A DNA stretch of 64,000 bases from Bog-473 sp963809715. GTDB taxonomy: Bacteria > Actinomycetota > Acidimicrobiia > Acidimicrobiales > RAAP-2. Position 1 is the stretch's first letter. Every line of letters begins with the position of its first letter. A model generated the notes under the pieces. That model was not told the DNA's origin, did not search any database, and saw only the letters and a list, made by a program, of their open reading frames with translations. Positions 45,613-53,785 of this stretch are shown here, in pieces. Location: assembly GCA_963809715.1 (NCBI GenBank), contig CAWEKO010000004.1:248001-312000 (forward strand). Reading direction: 5' to 3'. The position numbers and the translations under genes were made by a program.

Positions 45613-46268
45613 TGGAAGGGGCGCTCCGCATCGCCATCGCCGAGGACTCGGCCATCCTGCGCGACGGGCTGGTCCAGCTGCTGGTCGACCGCGGCTTCGT
45701 GATCACCGGCGCGGTGGCCGAGCCGGCCGCCATGCGCAGCTCGGTTGCCGCCAACCCGCCCGACGTGGCGGTCATCGACATCCGGATGCCGCCGACGTTC
45801 ACCGACGAGGGGTTGCGGCTCGCCCTCGAACTGCGCGCCCGCTACGAGGGACTCGGCATCCTGCTCTTCTCGCAGTACATCGAGACCCGCTACGCCGCCG
45901 ACCTCTTGGCGGACGACGCCGCCGGCATCGGTTATCTCCTCAAGGACCGGGTGGCGGACGTCAGTGACTTCGTCGAAGCGTTGGAGCGGGTTGCCATCGG
46001 AGGAACGGCCTTGGATCCCGAAGTGGTCACGCAACTCATGGGCGCCACGCGTCGGACCGACTCCCTGTCCGCCCTCACGCCCCGTGAACGCGAGGTGCTC
46101 GCGCTGATGGCCGAGGGACGCTCCAACGCCGCCATCGCCAACGCCCTCGTCGTCAGCGAAGGCGCGGTGGAGAAGCACGTCGCCAACATCTTCGCCAAGT
46201 TGGACCTCCCGGTCTCCGAGAAGGATCACCGGCGGGTGCTGGCCGTGCTGCGCTTCCTCGAGTCCTGA
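45612..46268 (+). CDS. LuxR/NarL-type response regulator
   Basis: A 218-residue two-component regulator. The receiver domain (1-125) has acidic residues Glu11/Asp12, phospho-acceptor Asp56 in VIDIRMP and Lys in YLLKDR. The LuxR-type HTH (about 150-212) has LTPREREVLALMAEG and GAVEKHVANIFAKL. Its ATG overlaps the kinase stop by one base. It probably activates the ABC genes in the same unit, as in other actinobacterial transporter-sensor operons. Confidence 0.92.
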   Translation: MEGALRIAIAEDSAILRDGLVQLLVDRGFVITGAVAEPAAMRSSVAANPPDVAVIDIRMPPTFTDEGLRLALELRARYEGLGILLFSQYIETRYAADLLADDAAGIGYLLKDRVADVSDFVEALERVAIGGTALDPEVVTQLMGATRRTDSLSALTPREREVLALMAEGRSNAAIANALVVSEGAVEKHVANIFAKLDLPVSEKDHRRVLAVLRFLES

Positions 46269-46274
46269 TCCCGC

Positions 46275-47429
46275 TCAGGCCGAGGCGCCGTGGGCGTCGT
46301 AGGGCACCCCGTTCGCCGCGGCCAGCGCCTGTCCCGCCGCCAGCTGGAAGGGGCTGATGCCGCCCGGCTCCCAGGGGCCGACGGCGCCGGCTTCGCGCGC
46401 GGCCGCCGACTTCGGCACCAGATTGAACCTGGCCCGCAGGTCGGCGCAGCTGCGATGCGCGATGGCGAACCAGTCCATCGTGAGGAAGTCGACGCTGTCG
46501 TGGCCGGCCTCGGTGTCGCGGCACACCGCGCCCCGGTACATGGCATCGGCCAGGCGTAGCTCCATGTGCGGGCTGGACGAGAAGTGGCCCTCGGAGTGCT
46601 CGAAGAGCCCGGCGCCCGTCTCGAGGTACCCCGTCTCGAAGAGCGAGATGACCATGGCCAGGAGCGAGAAGGCATGCAGGTCGTCGTTGGCCCGGGCGAT
46701 GAAGCCGAACACCTCGACCTCCGATTCGACCGTCGTGCCGTAGTCGGCCAGCACGTGCACCCAGTCGTGCTGGGTGAGCATCGGCGGAGCCGAACCCGGC
46801 GTGCCCGGGAAGGCAAAGCCGCGGGCCCGGTACATCTCCCATACCTTGCGACCGAGCGTGTCGGCCGAGAGGTGCTCGAGTGAGCGCCACTGCGCCGCCA
46901 TCTCCTCGTCGTCCTCGCAGAAGGCCCAGGCCGAACCGAGCGGGTGCGACGCGTGCACCGCCGCAGCCGCCGCCTCGGCGTCCCACCCGCCCTCGTACCC
47001 GTTGCGCGTGAAGTCCACCGCCGCCAGCCCGAGCGACCCGGCCGCGAAGTCCTGGGCCACATCGACCATGCCGTCTCGAACACCGAGTTCGGCCGCGGCG
47101 CCGGCGATGTCGCGCACCACGTCTTCGGAGATCGGCCGGCGCACCAACGCGCAGAGGAGCATGGTCTGCACCATGCGGGAGCGGAATTGGAGATCACGCC
47201 GGGCAAACGACGCCGCAGCCTCCGGCACCGTCAGAAGCGGGCGGCCCTCGAGCGTGACCGCGTGCTCGGTCATGGCGCTGAAGATCGCCACGAGGAGCCG
47301 CTGTTGCAGCGGGAGCAAGCCGTCGTGGCCGCCCACCACCGACGCCACGGCGTCGGTCATCGACTGGGCCTCGGCGGCGGAAGGCCGTTCCAGGTTCACG
47401 TCCTGCGCACTCGGCAAGGGGACCGACAT
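46275..47429 (-). CDS. Coq4-like hypothetical protein (HDxxH...E zinc motif)
   Basis: A 384-residue protein. Its C-terminal half contains HDWVHVLADYGTTVESE at residues 221-237, which reproduces the HDxxH-(x11)-E zinc motif of the ubiquinone biosynthesis scaffold Coq4 (His221, Asp222, His225, Glu237). The N-terminal half is helical (about 40-110 with LPLQQRLLVAIF) and of unknown family. Coq4 homologues in bacteria occur outside ubiquinone producers; actinobacteria use menaquinone, so a quinone role is not implied. The start is the ATG at 47429; the open frame continues far upstream as a shadow of the patatin gene. It is convergent with the response regulator. Confidence 0.65.
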   Translation of the reverse strand: MSVPLPSAQDVNLERPSAAEAQSMTDAVASVVGGHDGLLPLQQRLLVAIFSAMTEHAVTLEGRPLLTVPEAAASFARRDLQFRSRMVQTMLLCALVRRPISEDVVRDIAGAAAELGVRDGMVDVAQDFAAGSLGLAAVDFTRNGYEGGWDAEAAAAAVHASHPLGSAWAFCEDDEEMAAQWRSLEHLSADTLGRKVWEMYRARGFAFPGTPGSAPPMLTQHDWVHVLADYGTTVESEVEVFGFIARANDDLHAFSLLAMVISLFETGYLETGAGLFEHSEGHFSSSPHMELRLADAMYRGAVCRDTEAGHDSVDFLTMDWFAIAHRSCADLRARFNLVPKSAAAREAGAVGPWEPGGISPFQLAAGQALAAANGVPYDAHGASA

Positions 47430-47594
47430 CGCTCGCGCAGAGTACCGGCGGAACCCCGATGCCGTGGCGGCGTGGGTGCAGCGCGGTTGCATACCCGTTG
47501 CACTTCGATTTTCGCCCACTCCACCACCAGGGCCGACGAATTTCACGCCCCCAAACCTGGGTGAAGGAGCCGCCGCCGCAGATAGAAAGGGATC

Positions 47595-48617
47595 ATGGAG
47601 AAGGTCGTCCAGGGCGAATTCGGGGACCGGCCCGGGCCGGCCGTGGGCCTCGTCCTGGGCGCCGGCGGCGTCGTGGGTCAGGCCTACCAGGCCGGGGTCC
47701 TCGCTGCGCTCCAGCGCGAGATCGGCTGGGACCCCCGCGCCGCGGCCGTGATCGTCGGCACCTCTGCCGGCGCCGTCACCGGCGCCGCCCTGCGCGTCGG
47801 CGTGCCCGCGCCCGATCTGGCCGCCTCGCTCTACGGCGTGCCCCCGTCGCGCCAGGGCGGCGCCATCCTGAGCCGCATCCTCCCGCCCGACAGCGGGCCG
47901 CTCCCGACGCCGTCGGTCCTCTCCGTGCTGCGACCCTGGAACCTGCCCTCGCCCGCGCTCATCGCCCGGGTGGCGCGCCGCCCGCTCGCCTTCCGCCCCG
48001 AGGTCGCCGTCTCCACCCTGATCCCCAAGGGTCAGGTCGACATCAGCGAGCGGGCCCGCGGCCTCGACGACCTCGTCGGCGAGCGCTGGCCCCAGGGCTT
48101 GCGGATCTGCGCCCTGCGCCGCAACGACGGGGCCCGGGTCGTCTTCGGCCGTGAGGGGTCGCCGCCGGCCCGCCTGGCCGAGGCCGTCCTGGCCTCGTGC
48201 GCCATCCCGGGCTACTTCCGCCCGGTCACCATCGGCGGTGCCGACTACGTCGACGGAGGCATCCACTCGGTGACCAACGCCGACGTGCTCCGCAACGAGC
48301 CGCTCAATCTCGTCCTCATCGTCTCGTCGATGTCCTCCGCCCCGGGCGGCGCCAGGAGTCCCGACGGCCTGCTGCGCCGCACGCTGCACCGGCGCATGGA
48401 ACACGAGATGGAGAAGCTCGAGGCGGCCGGCACGCCGGTCGTCTGCCTCGAACCCGGGAGCGAGGCCCGCCGCGTCATGGGCCTGCGCGCCATGGCCGAG
48501 GACCGCAGCCCGCGGATCATCGAGGCCGCCTACGAGGAGACCCGCCGGCGCATCGGCGAGTCGTCGTTCCTGGCCACACTGGGCCGGCCCGGCCCCGTCA
48601 CCGCTTCCGCCGTCTGA
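47595..48617 (+). CDS. patatin-like phospholipase
   Basis: A 340-residue cytoplasmic lipid acyl hydrolase. The oxyanion glycine cluster LGAGGVVGQAYQAGVL (21-36), the nucleophile Ser57 in GTSAG and the catalytic Asp in YVDGGIHS form the Ser-Asp dyad of patatins. AGAAAGGGA precedes the ATG at a suitable distance. It is followed by the WS/DGAT gene on the same strand with a 76-base gap, which points to a role in storage-lipid or phospholipid turnover. Confidence 0.88.
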   Translation: MEKVVQGEFGDRPGPAVGLVLGAGGVVGQAYQAGVLAALQREIGWDPRAAAVIVGTSAGAVTGAALRVGVPAPDLAASLYGVPPSRQGGAILSRILPPDSGPLPTPSVLSVLRPWNLPSPALIARVARRPLAFRPEVAVSTLIPKGQVDISERARGLDDLVGERWPQGLRICALRRNDGARVVFGREGSPPARLAEAVLASCAIPGYFRPVTIGGADYVDGGIHSVTNADVLRNEPLNLVLIVSSMSSAPGGARSPDGLLRRTLHRRMEHEMEKLEAAGTPVVCLEPGSEARRVMGLRAMAEDRSPRIIEAAYEETRRRIGESSFLATLGRPGPVTASAV

Positions 48618-48693
48618 GCCACCCGCCCGGGGAACGCCCGCACAGGCCGGTAGTAGCGTGGCCCCTTCGAGAGGGAGCAAGAAGGGAGGCTGC

Positions 48694-50094
48694 ATGAGCC
48701 CTGACCGGTTGAGCCCCTTGGACGCCTCGTTCCTGCACATCGAGGACGACGTCTCGCACATGCACATCGCCTCCGTGGCGATCTTCGAAGGGCCCCAACC
48801 GCCGTTCGCGGACGTGGTCGACATGGTCGAGGCCAAACTCGACCTCGTGCCGCGTTACCGCCAGAAGGTGCGCTTCGTCCCCTTCGAGCTCGGCCGGCCC
48901 GTCTGGGTGGACGATCCCCACTTCAACATCGAGTACCACCTGCGCCACACCGCGCTGCCCGCACCCGGCGGCGAGACGGAGCTGCGCAAGCTCGTCGGGC
49001 GTGTCATGGCCCAACAGCTCGATCGGGCCAAGCCCCTCTGGGAGATCTGGGTCGTCGAGGGCCTCGAGGACGACCGCTGGGCCATCCTGGCCAAGACACA
49101 TCACGCGCTGGTCGACGGGGTGTCGGGCACCGACCTCCTCACGGTGATCATGGACCGCTCGCCCGACGCACCCCACCCCGAGCGCGCCGGGTCCTGGGAA
49201 CCGAAGCCCGAGCCGTCCGGCCTCAGCCTGGTCGTCGAGGCGATCGAGAACATGCTGCTCTCGCCGTACGAGCAGCTGCGGGCGGCCCGGGCCCAGACCC
49301 GTTTCGTGCGCCGCCTGGCCGGCCAGGCCAGAGAGGTGGCCGGCGGCCTGGTCTCCCTGAGCGGGCTGGTGCGGCCCATGCCGCTCTCCAGCCTCAACGG
49401 TCCCCTCGGCCCACACCGTCGCTACGCCTGGGCCTCCACCTCGGTCGAGGACATCAAGACGGTACGCCGGGAGCACGGCGGCACGTTCAACGACGTGGTG
49501 CTGGCCTCCATCACCAACGGGTTCCGCGAGCTGCTCCTGACCCGGGGCGAGGACACCGAGCGCGTCGTGCGCACGCTGGTGCCCGTCTCGGTGCGGAGCC
49601 GTGACGCCACGGGCAAGGCCGTCGGCGACGGCACCTACGAGAACAAGGTGTCGGCCATGTTCGCCGAGTTGCCGGTGGACATCGACGATCCCATCCTGCG
49701 CCTGCACGTGATCAACGACCAGATGAAGGACCTCAAGAACTCCAAACAAGCGGTGGCCGGTGAAGCGCTCACCTCCATGTCGGGTTTCGCCCCACCGATG
49801 CTGCTCGGCCTCGGCATGCGCCTGGCCACCCGGGCCGGGCAGCGCAACGTGAACACCGTCACGACCAACGTGCCCGGGCCTCAGTTCCCCCTCTACGCGG
49901 CGGGCCGGCGCATGGTGCGGGCCTTCCCCTACGTGCCCCTGGGCGGGCAGATGCGCATCGGCGTGGCCATCTTCTCCTACAACGGCGAGGTCAATTTCGG
50001 CATCACCGGCGACTACGACGGGGCGGCCGACATCGACGTCTTGGCCGGCGGCATCGAGGACGGGATGACCCAGATGCTCAAGACCTGCGCCTGA
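48694..50094 (+). CDS. WS/DGAT wax ester synthase/diacylglycerol acyltransferase
   Basis: A 466-residue acyltransferase making wax esters or triacylglycerol from acyl-CoA, typical of storage-lipid-forming actinobacteria. Visible features: the N-terminal RLSPLDASFLHIED, the catalytic HHALVDG at 136-142, PLWEIWV just before it, and the C-terminal WES_acyltransf region with NVNTVTTNVPGP and NFGITGDYDG. The start is the ATG behind GAAGGGAGG. It is probably co-expressed with the patatin upstream. Confidence 0.92.
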   Translation: MSPDRLSPLDASFLHIEDDVSHMHIASVAIFEGPQPPFADVVDMVEAKLDLVPRYRQKVRFVPFELGRPVWVDDPHFNIEYHLRHTALPAPGGETELRKLVGRVMAQQLDRAKPLWEIWVVEGLEDDRWAILAKTHHALVDGVSGTDLLTVIMDRSPDAPHPERAGSWEPKPEPSGLSLVVEAIENMLLSPYEQLRAARAQTRFVRRLAGQAREVAGGLVSLSGLVRPMPLSSLNGPLGPHRRYAWASTSVEDIKTVRREHGGTFNDVVLASITNGFRELLLTRGEDTERVVRTLVPVSVRSRDATGKAVGDGTYENKVSAMFAELPVDIDDPILRLHVINDQMKDLKNSKQAVAGEALTSMSGFAPPMLLGLGMRLATRAGQRNVNTVTTNVPGPQFPLYAAGRRMVRAFPYVPLGGQMRIGVAIFSYNGEVNFGITGDYDGAADIDVLAGGIEDGMTQMLKTCA

Positions 50095-50107
50095 GGACCG
50101 TGGCGGC

Positions 50108-50606
50108 TCACCCCGCCCGCAGCCCGGGGATCTCCTGCGTCTCGTCCTCGATGTAGGAACGCAGCCCCGACACGATCACCCGCTCGACCGTCCCCCCGAC
50201 CAGAGGCACCCTGACCTTGAGGTCGCCCTCGACCCGCACCAGCGTGCTGGCCGGGCCGTCGGGCCCCTCGTCGAAGCGGTACGTGCCACTGGCCTGCAGC
50301 CGGTCGGGGTAGTAGTCGGGCAACACCTCCCAACTCGAGCGGGCTTCCTCCAAGAACAGCTCGGTCCGGGTGATCCACGACATCTTGGCCGGGTCGATGA
50401 CGCGCCGGACCGCCGCCGGACACCGAACCCACGAACGCGAAGTGCACTTCGAGCACGACCCGGTCGCCGTGGTCCTCGTGGTCGACGACGCCGAGCACCG
50501 CGATGTCGTCGCGGGTGGGCCGGTCCTCGTAGAAGGCGGGCGAGCAGTAGGCGGCGATCGCCTCGGCCGGCGGCACCGCCACCGGCGCCGCCACGGCGAT
50601 TCTCAC
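50108..50606 (-). pseudogene. DUF2505-family (SRPBCC-like) gene with a frameshift
   Basis: Two frames together make one DUF2505 protein. The first starts at a GTG that overlaps the stop of the PPOX gene (GTGA) and reads AEAIAAYCSPAFYEDRPTRD and VVLEVHFAFVGSVSGG. The second carries VIDPAKMSWITRTELFLEE, PDYYPDRLQASGTYRF and LKVRVPLVGGTVERVIVSGL. The break lies in the GC-rich stretch around 50400-50425, and one base indel would restore a protein of about 165 residues. The GTG/TGA overlap indicates a once functional operon partner of the PPOX gene. A sequencing error is a real alternative. Confidence 0.7.
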
Positions 50607-51097
50607 GCGGGCCGTGTGGAGGGCAGTCCGAGCTTGCGGTGGTCCCAACTGACGGTGCGCTCGACGTGCAGCCGAATCCCGACCCGCTTGTGCAGCATCG
50701 TCTCGATGAAGGGCTTGAGCTCTTCGCTGTAGGGCGCGTAGTACCGCTCGAAGACGCTGACGCCGAGCGTCCACAGCCGGTCGGGATCCTCGATGATCTC
50801 CGCCTTCCCCACCAGCTCGACCCCGCGCAGCTCCTCGTAGTAGTCGCCGTCCTCGAACAGCAGGGTCAGCCGCGGGTCGCGCCGCAGGTTCTGCGCCTTC
50901 TGCGACTTGCCCTTGGTCTCGACCGTCACGAGGCCGTCGACGAAGCCGTACCACATGGCCACGGCATGGATCGACCCGTCGGGCGAGAGGGAGCACATCG
51001 TCATGGGCCGCCGCTCGGCCACGAACGCGTCCACTTCGGCCGGCGTCATCTCGATCGCCTTGCGCTGGTTCACGCCATGGCCCATGGCTTCGGTCAT
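50603..51097 (-). CDS. PPOX/F420-type flavin reductase-like protein
   Basis: A 164-residue split-barrel protein of the pyridoxamine 5'-phosphate oxidase-like family, many actinobacterial members of which use F420. Features: EVDAFVAERRPMTMCSLSPD, VAMWYGFVDGLVTVETKGKS, QKAQNLRRDPRLTLLFEDGD and VELVGKAEIIED. GGAGGTGTCCG precedes the ATG, a clear ribosome binding site. It is first in a two-gene unit with the frameshifted DUF2505 gene. The substrate is unknown. Confidence 0.85.
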   Translation of the reverse strand: MTEAMGHGVNQRKAIEMTPAEVDAFVAERRPMTMCSLSPDGSIHAVAMWYGFVDGLVTVETKGKSQKAQNLRRDPRLTLLFEDGDYYEELRGVELVGKAEIIEDPDRLWTLGVSVFERYYAPYSEELKPFIETMLHKRVGIRLHVERTVSWDHRKLGLPSTRPA

Positions 51098-51530
51098 CGG
51101 ACACCTCCAGTCGTGCGTCGGGGTGAGCGTAACCCGCTCTGATCAGGGACCGAGCCTCCAAATTTCATCTGCAGCACACTTGTTGGTTGCAACGCTTTCA
51201 CCACCCGTTCACCTCTGCTCCGTACGGTGGGATCGATGGCGACCGTCGATCAGTCGATGCACCCGGGCCGGGAACTGCGTTGCCGTCCCGGGGCCGGGAG
51301 TTGCCATCACGGTCGGGAGAACCTGGCCGAGGTCATCATGATCCGACCCCCGCGCCCACGGCGCGCCGGGCGGCTCGGGTCCATCGTCACCAGGGCGCGG
51401 GTCTTCGCCTCCCCGCGTCTCCAGGCGACGTCGGTGCGATCGACCCCCCGTCCGCCGTCGTCGCCTGCCCCTCTTTCGATCCTCACTCCGCGGGCCCCGA
51501 ACGACGCAGCTTGAACCACGGGAGAGCGGC
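51098..51530. other. intergenic region between divergent genes
   Basis: About 430 bases between the PPOX gene and the OmpR-type regulator, which are divergent. GC-rich, with no supported gene. The region near 51165-51220 is the least GC-rich and is the likely promoter area. I see no strong dyad. Confidence 0.4.
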
Positions 51531-52277
51531 GTGACGACGGCGAACACGACGGCGACCGGTGGCCGCTCCACGTTTCCCGGTTCAATCCGGGACAATCGTC
51601 CCCTCGTCCTCGTGGTCGACGACGAGGAGAGCTACCGCCAGGCGCTGGCGTCGGGACTGACCCGCGAGGGCTTCACCGTGGAGAGCGCGGGCGACGGCCA
51701 CGAGGCCCTGCGCCTGTTCCATCGGGTCCACCCTGACCTGGTGTTGCTCGATGTGATGCTGCCCGACCAGTCCGGCATCGAGATCTGCCAGCAGATGCGC
51801 GCCCTCAAGCCGGTGCCGATCATCATGGTCACCGCCCGCGACTCCGAGGTCGACATCGTCCTCGGGCTCGAGCTCGGGGCCAGCGACTACGTGGCCAAGC
51901 CGTTCCGCCTGCGCGAACTGGTGGCCCGCATGCGCGCCGTGCTGCGCCGGGGCGTGGCCGTGAGCGAGCACCACGAGGAGGTGCTCTCGGTCGGGCCGGT
52001 ACGCCTCGACGCCGGCCGCCGCGAGGTGACGGTCGACGAGCAGCCGGTCGATCTGTCGCGCAAGGAGTTCGACCTGCTCGCCCTCCTGATGTCGCACAGC
52101 GGGCAGGTGGTGACCCGGGACTGGTGCATCGACCGGCTCTGGTGGGACCAGGAGCTCACCGACACCCGCACGCTCGATACGCACATCAAACGCCTCCGCC
52201 GCAAGATCGAGCCGGACCCGGCCAACCCGCGCCACCTGGTCACGGTGCGCGGTGTGGGCTTCCGCTTCGAAGCCTGA
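51531..52277 (+). CDS. OmpR/PhoB-type response regulator (orphan)
   Basis: A 248-residue regulator. The receiver domain (about 24-145) has acidic residues Asp30/Asp31, phospho-acceptor Asp74 in LLDVMLPDQ, Thr/Ala in VTARDSE and Lys in YVAKPFRLREL. The winged-helix domain (about 150-246) has LSRKEFDLLALLM and TLDTHIKRLRRKIE, then GVGFRFE at the end. The start is a GTG. No sensor kinase gene is adjacent, so it is an orphan in this window. The next gene encodes a peroxiredoxin 48 bases downstream. Confidence 0.92.
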   Translation: MTTANTTATGGRSTFPGSIRDNRPLVLVVDDEESYRQALASGLTREGFTVESAGDGHEALRLFHRVHPDLVLLDVMLPDQSGIEICQQMRALKPVPIIMVTARDSEVDIVLGLELGASDYVAKPFRLRELVARMRAVLRRGVAVSEHHEEVLSVGPVRLDAGRREVTVDEQPVDLSRKEFDLLALLMSHSGQVVTRDWCIDRLWWDQELTDTRTLDTHIKRLRRKIEPDPANPRHLVTVRGVGFRFEA

Positions 52278-52325
52278 CGCAACCCGGGTCGAGCACGGCG
52301 CGCCCATCCGCTCTACATTGAGCGG

Positions 52326-52784
52326 ATGCAGAAAGGCGACACCGTTCCCGACTTCACCCTGCCCGATCAGTCGGGCACCGACCGCACCCTGAGCGGACTG
52401 CTGGCCAACGGCCCCGTGGTGCTGTTCTTCTACCCGGGCGCCATGACCTATGGCTGCACCAAGGAGAGCTGCCACTTCCGCGACCTCAAGGCCGAGTTCG
52501 CCACCGTGGGCGCGCAGCCGGTGGGCATCAGCGCCGACCCGGTCGAGAAGCAGAAGCAGTTCGACGAGAAGGAGTCGCTCGGCATGCCGCTCCTCTCGGA
52601 CCCCGACCGCACCGTGGGCGCGCTGCTCGGCGCCAAGCGCAACTTCGGCCCGCTCAAGACGAAGCGGGTGACGTACGTCATCGACACCGACCGCACCATT
52701 CTCGATGTGATCAGCAGCGAGGTCTCCATGTCGACCCACGCCGACAAGGCCCTGGCGCTGCTCAAGTCCCGCCGCCCCGCCTGA
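52326..52784 (+). CDS. peroxiredoxin, BCP/PrxQ-type
   Basis: A 152-residue thiol peroxidase reducing peroxides in the cytoplasm. It has VPDFTLPDQSG at 7-17, FFYPGAMTYGCTKESCHFRD with peroxidatic Cys44 and resolving Cys49 five residues later (PrxQ-type atypical two-Cys), and ISADPVEKQKQFDEK. The position of the Arg in LGAKRNFGPLK also fits the family. The usual Thr of the PxxxT/SxxC motif is replaced by a short AMTYGC form. The gene begins 48 bases after the response-regulator stop. Confidence 0.9.
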   Translation: MQKGDTVPDFTLPDQSGTDRTLSGLLANGPVVLFFYPGAMTYGCTKESCHFRDLKAEFATVGAQPVGISADPVEKQKQFDEKESLGMPLLSDPDRTVGALLGAKRNFGPLKTKRVTYVIDTDRTILDVISSEVSMSTHADKALALLKSRRPA

Positions 52785-52843
52785 CGCAGCGTTCCACCGC
52801 CAACGACCACCGCGCCCACGAACCCGCCCACGACACCGCGCCC

Positions 52844-53686
52844 ATGCCGGACCGCACCGTCGTCATCACCGGAGCCGCGTCGGGTATCGGCCGGGCCACC
52901 GCGGCCAGACTCGGCGCGGCGGGCTGGCGCGTGATCCGCATCGACCTGCACGACGCGGAGGTCGAGGTCGACCTCTCCCGGCCCGACGAGCGCGCCCGGG
53001 CCATCGCAGAGACCACGGCACTCGCCGCCGGAACCGGAGCGCCCGGGCCCGGCACGGTCTCGGGCGTCGTCACCTGCGCCGGCGTCGCCGGCACCCCCGA
53101 CCGGGCCGGTTCGCTCCTGTCGTCGGTCAACTTCTTCGGCACCGTCGAACTGCTCGAGGGATTGCGTCCTCTGCTGGCGCCCGGCGGCGCCGCCGTGGCC
53201 ATCAGCTCCAACTCCACCACCGTGCAACCGGCCATACCGAGCGATCTCGTCGAGGCCTGCCTGGCCCGGGACGAGCAGGCCTGTGCACGGCTGGCCGACG
53301 AGCACGGGTCGCTCGTGGCCTACCCCGCCTCCAAGCTGGCCGTGGCCCACTGGGTGCGCCAGGCGGCCGTCGGGCCCGACTGGGCCGGCGCCGGCCTGCG
53401 GCTGAACGCGGTGGCGCCGGGCATGATCGACACCCCGATGGTGGCCGGCATCCGCGCCCACCCGGAGACGGGGCCCATGCTCGACCTGCTGCCCATCCCC
53501 GTCGGCCGGCCGGGGCGGCCCGAGGAGATCGCCGCGCTCATCGAGTTCCTGCTCGGGCCCGACGCCGCCTTCTTCTGCGGCTCGGTCGTCTTCTGCGACG
53601 GCGGCAGCGACGCGTTGTTGCGCACCCGGGACTGGCCGGCGGCCTGGGACATCTCGCCCCGCGACTTCGTCCGCCCCCCTTCTTGA
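52844..53686 (+). CDS. short-chain dehydrogenase/reductase
   Basis: A 280-residue SDR. The cofactor motif TGAASGIG is at 9-16, with RIDLHD (about 32-37) at the end of strand 2 suggesting NAD(H). The Ser is in AISSNSTT (about 119-126); Tyr160 and Lys164 lie in YPASK. The RLNAVAPGMIDTPMV segment and GSVVFCDGGSDA end the fold. Its short early region and the missing helix after strand 2 resemble 3-alpha-hydroxysteroid dehydrogenase/carbonyl-reductase-like SDRs. It lies between the peroxiredoxin and the MFS genes on the same strand. Confidence 0.88.
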   Translation: MPDRTVVITGAASGIGRATAARLGAAGWRVIRIDLHDAEVEVDLSRPDERARAIAETTALAAGTGAPGPGTVSGVVTCAGVAGTPDRAGSLLSSVNFFGTVELLEGLRPLLAPGGAAVAISSNSTTVQPAIPSDLVEACLARDEQACARLADEHGSLVAYPASKLAVAHWVRQAAVGPDWAGAGLRLNAVAPGMIDTPMVAGIRAHPETGPMLDLLPIPVGRPGRPEEIAALIEFLLGPDAAFFCGSVVFCDGGSDALLRTRDWPAAWDISPRDFVRPPS

Positions 53687-53785
53687 GGGCCAGGCCCCGC
53701 CGCCCCGCGGTCCGGCGGCCCGACGCGGCGGCCACACCCACCACGGCGTCCGGGGCGCGCGAGGGCCGACCGTAGGCTGCACCCA

